Source: Marinomonas sp. TW1 (GTDB lineage Bacteria; Pseudomonadota; Gammaproteobacteria; Pseudomonadales; Marinomonadaceae). Taken from it: a stretch of DNA of 64,000 nt. The stretch lies in assembly GCF_001625355.1 (NCBI RefSeq), contig NZ_JSEE01000008.1:62001-126000 (forward strand), given 5' to 3'. Numbering within the stretch: the first letter of the stretch is position 1; the number at the start of each line of letters is the position of its first letter. The notes beneath the pieces were generated by a model. It searched no databases, was not told where the DNA came from, and saw nothing but the letters and a program-made list of their open reading frames with translations. Of this stretch, positions 18,996 to 26,776 are shown one piece after another. Both the position numbers and the translations under genes were made by a program.

Positions 18996-20417
18996 ATGCA
19001 CAGCATTATGATTATCTGCCCCGACAACTCCCTATTGAAAGAGTCGGAAAGATGGCTATCGAAATACGGTTTTCAAATTAACACCAGCCAATCTTTTGAG
19101 CAGGCCAACAAATATTATGACCTCTCAGCATTCGACTTAATGCTCGTGGATCAAGCGGCCATCGAATCACTAGACAATCCCGCTAACGAGATCCCCGAAA
19201 CACCAAAACACATTGTGTTGGATGCCAAACCCAGTCTAAGTACTGGGGTAAACAGTATGGCAGAGGGCGCAGTCTATTATTTACCCTTACCTACAGACAC
19301 AGAAACGCTGCTCAAACATGTCGTCAATACGCTGGAACAAGGTGATCAAGAAAAAACCACCCCAACCGCCGACACGTTATCCTCAAAACCTGTCTTGTTT
19401 GCGGCCAGCGAGCGCGAAGAAGCCCTTCCTCTTGGCACACCTGGTAGTGGCATTATTGGGCAATGCCCACCTATGCTCGAGTTATTCAGCGATATGCGCA
19501 AAGTAGCCGCAACCGACGTTACCGTTCTGATAAGAGGTGAGTCTGGAACAGGTAAAGAACTCGTGGCCAAAGCACTCCACAACCTAAGCCAACGACACGA
19601 CCACCCTATCATCAGCGTCAACTGCGCCGCCATTCCCGAAAACCTAATAGAATCAGAGCTATTCGGCCATGAAAAAGGCGCTTTCACGGGGGCTACCACA
19701 GCGCACGACGGCCTAATCGTTGCCGCAAACAAAGGCACACTATTTCTGGATGAAATTGGCGAACTGCCGCTCGAAGCGCAAGCGAGATTACTTAGGGTAT
19801 TACAAGAGGGCGAGATTCGTCGCGTCGGTGCCACGCAATCGACTTATGTTAATATTCGCCTTATTACAGCCACCCATAGAAACCTCTTTGAAATGGTCAA
19901 AAATGGCCAATTTCGGGAGGATTTATACTACCGCTTATATGTCATGGAATTACTGTTACCGCCGTTACGAGATCGTGGCGAAGACATTTCCATATTGGCG
20001 AAAGCCTTATTGGAAAAAACTTGCTTAAAACATCGTCGTCCACCCGTTCCTTACAACAGAACATTTGACAAAGCCATTCGCTCACACAACTGGCCAGGTA
20101 ACGTTCGGGAATTGGAAAACGCCATAGAACGAGCCATCATACTTAGCCCTACGGACAGAGTGGAAGCCGCTAATCTCAAATTAGCCAGCCAACATCACAC
20201 CAAGCAACAAGGATCGCAAGCCCCTACTGATGGCAAGATTAACGCCACTCTTCCACAAGGGACGACTCTTGACGATTACTTTAAACACTTTGTACTCACG
20301 CACCAGCACAAGATGACAGAAACCCAACTTGCACATTCGTTGGGCATATCGCGCAAAAGTTTATGGGAAAGAAGACAAAAGCTGGCAATACCCAAAAAAG
20401 TAACAACCGAAAAGTAA
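18996..20417 (+). CDS. cbrB: CbrB-type sigma-54 response regulator with degenerate receiver
   Basis: Sigma-54-dependent activator of 473 residues: receiver-like domain (about 1-125), AAA+ domain (about 150-390) with Walker A GESGTGKE, ELFGHEKGAFTGA and LFLDEIGELP, and a Fis-type helix-turn-helix (TETQLAHSLGISRKSLWERR). The AAA+ and C-terminal parts match what I recall of Pseudomonas CbrB very closely, and gluQ-cbrB-pcnB is the same context. The receiver keeps an Asp in FDLMLVDQ, but the conserved Lys of the -KP- motif is replaced (YYLPLPT) and the N-terminal acidic pair is reduced to PDN. No CbrA sensor kinase gene lies next to it. It probably drives the sigma-54 promoter about 100 bases downstream. 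Confidence 0.85.
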   Translation: MHSIMIICPDNSLLKESERWLSKYGFQINTSQSFEQANKYYDLSAFDLMLVDQAAIESLDNPANEIPETPKHIVLDAKPSLSTGVNSMAEGAVYYLPLPTDTETLLKHVVNTLEQGDQEKTTPTADTLSSKPVLFAASEREEALPLGTPGSGIIGQCPPMLELFSDMRKVAATDVTVLIRGESGTGKELVAKALHNLSQRHDHPIISVNCAAIPENLIESELFGHEKGAFTGATTAHDGLIVAANKGTLFLDEIGELPLEAQARLLRVLQEGEIRRVGATQSTYVNIRLITATHRNLFEMVKNGQFREDLYYRLYVMELLLPPLRDRGEDISILAKALLEKTCLKHRRPPVPYNRTFDKAIRSHNWPGNVRELENAIERAIILSPTDRVEAANLKLASQHHTKQQGSQAPTDGKINATLPQGTTLDDYFKHFVLTHQHKMTETQLAHSLGISRKSLWERRQKLAIPKKVTTEK

Positions 20418-20514
20418 CACTTGATACCAAAATACCCAAAAAAAGAGAAAGATATTGTAAAAAAAGTGTACAGCATTTTACTAAAAACCAATAAAATCAG
20501 TATATTATGTTTTT

Positions 20515-20530
20515 TGGCACAACTAATGCC
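20515..20530 (+). promoter_or_regulatory. Sigma-54 (-24/-12) promoter
   Basis: TGGCACAACTAATGCC: GG at -24 and GC at -12 with exactly ten bases between, preceded by a T tract, a near-consensus RpoN promoter. Predicted start about 20540. An imperfect palindrome TGTA-N9-TACA at 20456-20472 could be the activator site. The nearest gene upstream encodes a sigma-54 activator. Confidence 0.8.
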
Positions 20531-20539
20531 TTATATATG

Positions 20540-20830
20540 GCACAACGATAATAAGATTGACCAAGAATAAAAATAAGTTAATCGTCGTATGTTAAGTTCT
20601 TAAAAATAACAATAACAATTAGGAACACCGTGGCCTCTTCAAATAAAAATAAAATTTGAGGCCATGGATGGAAAATCGCTTTGGATAATTGATTTTTTTA
20701 GATATACAAGCCCTCGGGCGATGAAAACAATGCAATAATAAAAATAAGACCCAAGTAGAACTGCAGAAGCAGCACTGACTTTGTTTTCGGAACTAGTATC
20801 TTCATGTATCCAAAGCGATTATTTTATTTC
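20540..20830 (+). ncRNA. Candidate CrcZ-like Hfq/Crc decoy RNA
   Basis: No coding gene fits in the 534-base gap between cbrB and pcnB. Behind the sigma-54 promoter lie four A-rich clusters containing AANAANAA motifs: 20563-20577, 20602-20618, 20640-20654 and 20733-20748. One is in the loop of a GGCCTC/GAGGCC hairpin (20632-20663). A perfect 14-base inverted repeat (AATCGCTTTGGATA at 20674-20687, TATCCAAAGCGATT at 20807-20820) encloses the last cluster and is followed by ATTTTATTT, a possible 3' end. In Pseudomonas, CrcZ lies in this same place, is driven by CbrB and sigma-54, and sequesters Hfq/Crc through such motifs. Boundaries are estimates. Confidence 0.72.
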
Positions 20831-20951
20831 TTGATTCATCTCTTTGATTTCCGATCTTCACCATTTTCACTGAAACTGCCTCATAAATCGTGTAACTTTT
20901 CGCCATCACGTGTAGAATGCCATTTTCGTTAACTTTTAAATTTGTTGTCTA

Positions 20952-22388
20952 ATGCTTACAGGATTCAAATCTCTGGTACGTAAAGCCTCTTCTGTGTTCA
21001 CACCTAATAAAACACAGACTTACCCCATTATCATACCTCGTAAACAACACAGTCTATCAAGACAGGACATGAGTCCAAATGCTGTTAAGGTTTTATATCG
21101 TCTTAATAAAGCAGGTTACGATGCTTATTTGGTGGGTGGTTGCATACGAGATCACTTGATAGACATAGAGCCCAAAGACTTTGACGTCGTTACCAATGCC
21201 ACGCCCGAAGAAGTTCATGCCATTTTTTCCAACTCTCGATTGATTGGTCGACGCTTTCGCTTAGTGCATGTTACTTTTGGTCGAGAAATCATTGAAGTCT
21301 CTACTTTTCGAGCCAATACAGCACAAGAAGAGACGCCAAGTCCCAGCGCGACTCAAACGTCACTAAAAAATAAAGATTCAGCTCGCTCAACCCATGGCAT
21401 CATTCTGCGTGACAATGTTTATGGCAGCATAGAAGAAGACGCCGAGCGTCGCGACTTTACCTTCAACGCCCTTTACTACAATGTTCAAGACTTTAGTATT
21501 CACGATTATTGTGGTGGTCTTGCCGACATTAAAAACAAACAGATTCGCATCATTGGGGATCCTAAGCAACGTTACCAAGAAGACCCTGTTCGAATGCTTC
21601 GAGCAATTCGCTTTGCCGGTAAGCTTGGCTTTGAGATTGAAGCCAGTACAGCTGCTCCCATTAAAGAAATGGCGCACTTACTGGACCATATCCCGCCCGC
21701 CCGCCTATTTGAAGAAGTATTGAAATTACTGGGCAGCGGTAACGGCATTAAGACCTTTGCGTTACTGCGTGAATTTGGCCTGTTTCGTTATTTATTTCCA
21801 GACACAGACGCTTTACTGCAAAGTGGCTGGAAGCGGGATGACATAGACCCTGAAGCCTTCATTCTACGCGGCCTAAAAAACACGGATGACCGCATTCAAA
21901 GTGGTAAAAGTACCGCGCCTTATTTTTTATACGCCATTCTACTGTGGCCAAGTGTTGTACTAAGACACGAAGAGTTTCAGGCGCAAGGCATGCCGGTTAC
22001 ACCAGCACTTCACCAAGCCGCCAATATGGTACTTGATAATCAGGTCGCTTCGACGGCCATCCCACGTCGATTCTCAACGCCTATGCGTGAAATTTGGGAC
22101 ATGCAACTCAGATTACCGAAACGCTACGGCAAACGTGCTTTCCAACTATTAGAGCACCCTAGGTTTCGCGCTGGCTTTGATTTCTTATTAATACGTGAAC
22201 AAAGCGGCACAGAATTGAATGATCTTGGCACTTGGTGGGAAGCATTCCAACACGGCAACGAGAATCAACAACGAGATCTCATTAAACAAATTGACAGTCG
22301 TTCTAATAATGAAGGGCCAAAAAAACGTCGCCCTCGTCGACGCCGTAAAAGCAATGCCCCACAAAGAGACGATGCAAGCGACTCATAA
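20952..22388 (+). CDS. pcnB: Poly(A) polymerase I
   Basis: Adds poly(A) tails to RNA 3' ends, promoting decay. 478 residues with the nucleotidyltransferase motif LVGGCIRDHLIDIEPKDFDV, the second motif RRDFTFNALYY, and a highly basic C-terminal tail (KKRRPRRRRKS), which together favour PcnB over a CCA-adding enzyme. No good Shine-Dalgarno precedes the ATG. TAGAAT at 20913-20918 is a possible -10 element, so pcnB may have its own promoter besides read-through from the upstream RNA. Confidence 0.94.
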   Translation: MLTGFKSLVRKASSVFTPNKTQTYPIIIPRKQHSLSRQDMSPNAVKVLYRLNKAGYDAYLVGGCIRDHLIDIEPKDFDVVTNATPEEVHAIFSNSRLIGRRFRLVHVTFGREIIEVSTFRANTAQEETPSPSATQTSLKNKDSARSTHGIILRDNVYGSIEEDAERRDFTFNALYYNVQDFSIHDYCGGLADIKNKQIRIIGDPKQRYQEDPVRMLRAIRFAGKLGFEIEASTAAPIKEMAHLLDHIPPARLFEEVLKLLGSGNGIKTFALLREFGLFRYLFPDTDALLQSGWKRDDIDPEAFILRGLKNTDDRIQSGKSTAPYFLYAILLWPSVVLRHEEFQAQGMPVTPALHQAANMVLDNQVASTAIPRRFSTPMREIWDMQLRLPKRYGKRAFQLLEHPRFRAGFDFLLIREQSGTELNDLGTWWEAFQHGNENQQRDLIKQIDSRSNNEGPKKRRPRRRRKSNAPQRDDASDS

Positions 22389-22399
22389 GAGACAGGCCA

Positions 22400-22885
22400 A
22401 TGATGACAGCTTATATTGGTCTTGGCAGCAATCTTGATCAGCCACTTGAGCAGATTCGCCAAGCCATTCAAACTCTTGCCTCTCAGCCGAGTTTGAATCA
22501 TTTTAGAGTATCTAATCTGTACGCCAGCAAACCGGTTGGCCCACAAGATCAACCGGACTATGTCAATGCGGTTGCGTCATTCGAAACCGCATTATCCGGT
22601 ATCGAATTATTGGATTTACTGCAATCCATCGAACAAGATCATCATCGGCGTCGCGAACGTCACTGGGGACCGCGCACCTTAGATTTAGATCTGTTATTGT
22701 ATGGCAAAGAGCAGATTGATTTACCAAGATTGACCGTGCCACACCCTTTTATGCTTGAGCGAGGTTTTGTCATCCAACCTCTTCATGATCTTGCTCCCGA
22801 TATGCTCTTGGTAAATGGCAAAACCGTTACCGAGCAGTTACACCAACTTGATACCAACGACTTGGTTATTATCACAGAAGAATAA
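22400..22885 (+). CDS. folK: 6-hydroxymethyl-7,8-dihydropterin pyrophosphokinase
   Basis: Folate pathway kinase, 161 residues. Signature parts: YIGLGSNLDQP at the start, ATP/Mg site in RHWGPRTLDLDLLLYG, and LTVPHPFMLERGFVIQPL. Two consecutive ATG codons are possible starts. Sits 11 bases after pcnB and 3 bases before panB, forming a pcnB-folK-panB-panC operon common in pseudomonads. Confidence 0.96.
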   Translation: MMTAYIGLGSNLDQPLEQIRQAIQTLASQPSLNHFRVSNLYASKPVGPQDQPDYVNAVASFETALSGIELLDLLQSIEQDHHRRRERHWGPRTLDLDLLLYGKEQIDLPRLTVPHPFMLERGFVIQPLHDLAPDMLLVNGKTVTEQLHQLDTNDLVIITEE

Positions 22886-22888
22886 GAT

Positions 22889-23713
22889 ATGTATTCAGAC
22901 AACTCACAAAAAAAACTGACCAAACCCGTAACTTTATCGACACTCAAAAAAATGAAAATCGACAAAGAAAAAATCACCTGCCTAACCTCATATGATGCTT
23001 CTTTCACGAACGTCATGAATGCGGCTGGTGTTGAAACCATCTTGGTGGGTGACTCACTTGGCATGGTCGTTCAAGGCAAAGACAGCACCTTACCCGTCAC
23101 CATCGAGGACATGTGCTATCACACTGCCGCAGTGAAGCGTGGCAACACAAATGCCTTCATCATGTCAGACATGTCTTTCATGAGTTACAGTAAGCCAGAG
23201 CAGGCTTTAGACAATGCCGCTAAGCTGATGCAAGCTGGCGCGAACATGGTCAAGCTAGAAGGTGGCAGCTGGCTGGCGGACACCATTAAACTGTTAAGCC
23301 AACGCGGCATTCCCGTTTGCGCACATTTAGGTTTAACACCACAATCAGTTCATAAGCTAGGTGGCTATAAAGTACAAGGCAAAAGCCAAGATGCCGCCGA
23401 ACTGTTATTGCAAGAGTCGTTGGATTTAGTCGAAGCGGGTGCCGATATTTTATTGTATGAATGCATCCCCACTGAACTTGGCAAAAGCTTAACTGAAGCC
23501 GTTCCCGTCCCGACCATCGGCATTGGTGCTGGCCACCATACAGACGGTCAAGTGTTGGTCATGTATGACATGCTGGGCATTAACCTTGGCCATGTGCCAC
23601 GTTTTGTCAAAAACTTCTTAGTGGATGGCCGTAATGTTAGCCAGGCCTTTGAAGCCTATGTAGACGAAGTAAAAAGTGCCAGTTTCCCTGGTCCAGAACA
23701 CGGATTCCAATAA
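22889..23713 (+). CDS. panB: 3-methyl-2-oxobutanoate hydroxymethyltransferase
   Basis: First step of pantothenate synthesis: transfers a hydroxymethyl group from methylene-THF to ketoisovalerate. 274 residues; VGDSLGMVVQGKDSTLPVT, VKLEGG, HLGLTPQSVHKLGGYKVQG and GIGAGHHTDGQVLV are family motifs. Its stop overlaps the panC ATG by one base. Confidence 0.97.
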   Translation: MYSDNSQKKLTKPVTLSTLKKMKIDKEKITCLTSYDASFTNVMNAAGVETILVGDSLGMVVQGKDSTLPVTIEDMCYHTAAVKRGNTNAFIMSDMSFMSYSKPEQALDNAAKLMQAGANMVKLEGGSWLADTIKLLSQRGIPVCAHLGLTPQSVHKLGGYKVQGKSQDAAELLLQESLDLVEAGADILLYECIPTELGKSLTEAVPVPTIGIGAGHHTDGQVLVMYDMLGINLGHVPRFVKNFLVDGRNVSQAFEAYVDEVKSASFPGPEHGFQ

Positions 23714-24564
23714 TGCAGACGTTTCATACCATAGCTGAATTACGAGCAGCACTTAAAACCTTACGCCTTCAAGATAAAAGCATCGCGTTTGTTCCGACGA
23801 TGGGCAATCTACACGATGGCCACATGTCATTAATTCGTCGAGCCTCAACAGAAGCCGACATTGTTGTTTCATCCATTTTCGTCAACCCAATGCAGTTTTC
23901 CGCTAACGAAGATTTAGAGCGCTACCCGAAAACATTAGAGGAAGACAAAAAGGTACTCAAAGCCAACGGTTGTGACTATGTCTTCGCACCCGATGCCTTA
24001 GAAATGTACCCAGATGGCAAACGCAGTCAGACACAGATTGAAGTCGTTGGCCTATCCGACATACTTTGCGGCGCTTCTCGCCCAGGCCATTTTGTTGGCG
24101 TGGCGACCGTTGTTACGAAATTATTCAACATAGTGCAGCCTGATTGCGCTATTTTTGGTAATAAAGATTTCCAACAATTAAAAGTCATCGAAGACATGAC
24201 TCGAGATCTCAGTTCCAACGTCCGCATTATAGGGATAGATACAGCCCGAAATGAAGATGGCTTAGCAATGAGTTCTCGCAACGGCTATTTAACAGAACAA
24301 GAACGAGACATTGCACCGACAATGTACAAAACATTGCTCTGGGCAAAAGAACAGCTCTTAGCAAACAGCGCGAGTCACGAGGACATCCGCGAACAAGCTC
24401 AACAGAAGCTTGAAGCGGTCGGTTTCCGTCGTGATTATTTTGAAATCCGCGCGCAAGATAATTTACAAATGCCAACAGAGGAAGAGAAGAGCCTAGTCAT
24501 CTTGGCTGCGGCACATCTAGGGAGCGCACGTCTTATTGACAACCTGCGCGTAGAACTTGGGTAA
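23713..24564 (+). CDS. panC: Pantothenate synthetase
   Basis: Ligates pantoate and beta-alanine via pantoyl-adenylate. 283 residues; FVPTMGNLHDGHMSLIRRA is the HIGH-type site, followed by FVNPMQF, FGNKDFQQLKVIEDM and MSSRNGYL. The beta-alanine substrate is also the end product expected from uracil breakdown by the enzymes at 46.7-51.2 kb, although the two operons are not adjacent. Confidence 0.97.
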   Translation: MQTFHTIAELRAALKTLRLQDKSIAFVPTMGNLHDGHMSLIRRASTEADIVVSSIFVNPMQFSANEDLERYPKTLEEDKKVLKANGCDYVFAPDALEMYPDGKRSQTQIEVVGLSDILCGASRPGHFVGVATVVTKLFNIVQPDCAIFGNKDFQQLKVIEDMTRDLSSNVRIIGIDTARNEDGLAMSSRNGYLTEQERDIAPTMYKTLLWAKEQLLANSASHEDIREQAQQKLEAVGFRRDYFEIRAQDNLQMPTEEEKSLVILAAAHLGSARLIDNLRVELG

Positions 24565-24624
24565 GTTGAGTCGTTAAGCTCAACCCCATAACCTAATTCA
24601 CTTTCAAATACGAGGGAGATTGTA

Positions 24625-26271
24625 ATGCGTTCACCCACTGAATTTTCTGCCTGGAAGAAACTCGCAGAACATCAACAGGAAATGACCTCTGTTGATATGA
24701 CATCACTTTTCCAAACAGACCCTAAGCGTGCAGAAAAGTATCAAGCGCAAGCGGCTGGCTGGACCCTTGATTATGCAAAAAACCGAGCGAATGACACCAC
24801 CCTGTCTTTGTTAACCGAACTGGTCAATGAAGCGGGCATGAAAAACGCCATCGATGGCATGTTTAGCGGTGCTCATATCAACAATACGGAAGATCGTTCA
24901 GTACTGCATATCGCCTTGCGTGCCAGCCAAGCACAGGACACCCTCATGGTAGATGGCGTCAACGTGCTTGCGGAAGTTCGTGCCACGCTAAAACAAATGG
25001 AAAAATTTGTTGCGCAATTACACAGCGGCGAATGGAAAGGACATACAGGAAAAACGATTACTGACGTCGTATCGATCGGTATCGGTGGCTCTTACCTTGG
25101 CCCTAAAGTCGTTGCTGAAGCACTCACGCCGTACAAAAAAGACGGCATCAAAGTTCACTTCGTCGCCAACATCGATGGTTCAGACATCACAGGTAAACTC
25201 AAACAAGTAAACCCAGAAACCACCGTGTTTGTCATCTCATCCAAAACCTTTGGTACGTTAGAAACCTTATCTAACGCTAACGCAGCGCGTGATTGGTTCC
25301 TAAGCAACGGAGGCTCTAAAGAGTCAGTAAGCAAACACTTCGCCGCCGTCAGCTCAAACGTTAAAAAAGCGGTTGATTTTGGCATGGCTGAAGAAAACAT
25401 TTTCCCAATGTGGGATTGGGTTGGCGGACGCTACTCTCTTTGGTCGGCGATTGGTTTACCGGTAGCCATTGCGGTTGGCATGGACAACTTCTACGAATTG
25501 CTAGACGGCGCTCACCAAATGGATGAGCATTTCCGCACCGCACCGTTAGAAGAAAATCTACCCGTCATAATGGGTGCCCTTGGCGTGTGGTATATCAACT
25601 TCCATAATGCTCAAACTCACGCCTTGATCCCTTACGATCATTACCTACGCGCCATGCCTGCTCACATTCAGCAGCTCGACATGGAAAGTAATGGTAAAGC
25701 GAATCTATTGAATGGTGACGGCGTAGAAACCGATACAGGCCCAATCATTTGGGGGGGCGCTGGTACCAACGGCCAACATGCTTACCACCAATTGTTGCAC
25801 CAAGGTACTCGTCTTGTTCCTGTTGACTTCATCGCACCATTAACCAGCCACAATCCAATTGCTGAACACCACACACACTTGTTTGCTAACTGCCTAAGTC
25901 AGTCGCAAGCGCTAATGGTGGGCAAAACCCTTGAACAAGCTCAACAAGAGCTAAAAGAGGCAGGAGCAACCGACGAACAAATCGCCAAGATTGCACCGCA
26001 CAAAGTCATCAAGGGCAATCGTCCAAGCAACACCCTATTAACCGACAAGATGACCCCTGCGACCGTTGGTGCGTTAATCGCGCTTTACGAGCACCGCACC
26101 TTTGTTCAAGGTACCATTTGGGGGATTAACTCATTCGACCAATGGGGTGTAGAACTGGGTAAAGTGTTGGGCACAGACATCTATAACCGCTTAGTCAGCA
26201 ACAGCGACAACAGCGCACTGGATGCTTCTACCCAAGCACTGATCACAGCGTTTAAGAAAGCTCAAGCCTAA
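24625..26271 (+). CDS. pgi: Glucose-6-phosphate isomerase
   Basis: Interconverts glucose-6-P and fructose-6-P. 548 residues, with [27 protein letters not shown], the catalytic region GGRYSLWSAIGLP and C-terminal GINSFDQWGVELGK. GAGGGAG precedes the ATG. Follows panC by 60 bases as in Pseudomonas and ends at a strong terminator. Confidence 0.98.
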   Translation: MRSPTEFSAWKKLAEHQQEMTSVDMTSLFQTDPKRAEKYQAQAAGWTLDYAKNRANDTTLSLLTELVNEAGMKNAIDGMFSGAHINNTEDRSVLHIALRASQAQDTLMVDGVNVLAEVRATLKQMEKFVAQLHSGEWKGHTGKTITDVVSIGIGGSYLGPKVVAEALTPYKKDGIKVHFVANIDGSDITGKLKQVNPETTVFVISSKTFGTLETLSNANAARDWFLSNGGSKESVSKHFAAVSSNVKKAVDFGMAEENIFPMWDWVGGRYSLWSAIGLPVAIAVGMDNFYELLDGAHQMDEHFRTAPLEENLPVIMGALGVWYINFHNAQTHALIPYDHYLRAMPAHIQQLDMESNGKANLLNGDGVETDTGPIIWGGAGTNGQHAYHQLLHQGTRLVPVDFIAPLTSHNPIAEHHTHLFANCLSQSQALMVGKTLEQAQQELKEAGATDEQIAKIAPHKVIKGNRPSNTLLTDKMTPATVGALIALYEHRTFVQGTIWGINSFDQWGVELGKVLGTDIYNRLVSNSDNSALDASTQALITAFKKAQA

Positions 26272-26299
26272 TAGAAAGTGGACAGCTAATGCGATTTAA

Positions 26300-26328
26300 A
26301 AACACCAGCCTCGGCTGGTGTTTTTTTA
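26300..26328 (+). terminator. Intrinsic terminator after pgi
   Basis: ACACCAGCC - TC - GGCTGGTGT followed by seven further T residues, about 30 bases after the pgi stop. Confidence 0.92.
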
Positions 26329-26689
26329 TGACATAAACCATATAACAAACTTCCCCCAAACACTCATCAAAGCTTATTTTCTTCAAGTTCGTTTTTCCAA
26401 GCCACGATTCGAATAGAAAAACAGAAAAGGTTCTACTGACCCATCAGCAAGACAGGCACCCTCTCTAACCACCATCGTATTATTCGCCACACTTACCAAA
26501 GGTAACTATTTAACGACACAAAAAACACAACAAGCAACCAAATAAAGTGGCCGTTTCAAGTCCAAGCTTCTATATTTTTCGTATCCAAGAATATCGTTAT
26601 TTTTAGAAGTGACAGTGAGATCAACAGCGCCATTTGTTTTGTGACTTTGTTGATTTCGTGAAATACCAGTAAGGAGGCTAAAGCACTCG
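26329..26689. other. Intergenic region without a recognisable gene
   Basis: Between the pgi terminator and the leader of the GGDEF/EAL gene. A 61-codon frame on the minus strand (26556-26741) has no codon-usage or motif support. I see no repeat or RNA gene. It presumably holds the promoter of the downstream gene. Confidence 0.5.
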
Positions 26690-26776
26690 ATGATGCTGCA
26701 GCTACTCCAGCATCAAATTTCCATTCAGTCACTTGTATCATGTATTCGTCGATTGATCATTCTGAGTGAGGCATGA
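26690..26776 (+). CDS. Possible 28-residue leader peptide before GGDEF/EAL gene
   Basis: AAGGAGG at 26671-26677 is the best ribosome site in this stretch and is followed by ATGATG at 26690. The frame ends with TGA at 26774-26776, directly before the ATG of the next gene, so translation could be coupled. The first codons overlap a GATGCTG/CAGCATC hairpin (26692-26714). The predicted peptide is Leu/Gln/Ile-rich and matches nothing I know. The spacing of 12 bases is long, so it may be chance. Confidence 0.35.
   Translation: MMLQLLQHQISIQSLVSCIRRLIILSEA

Noticed and set aside
20538-20554. Second TGGCAC as another sigma-54 promoter
   Set aside because: No GC at the required distance, so only the site at 20515-20530 fits.
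26556-26741. 61-codon minus-strand frame upstream of the GGDEF/EAL gene
   Set aside because: No motif, poor ribosome site, and it overlaps the better-supported leader on the plus strand.
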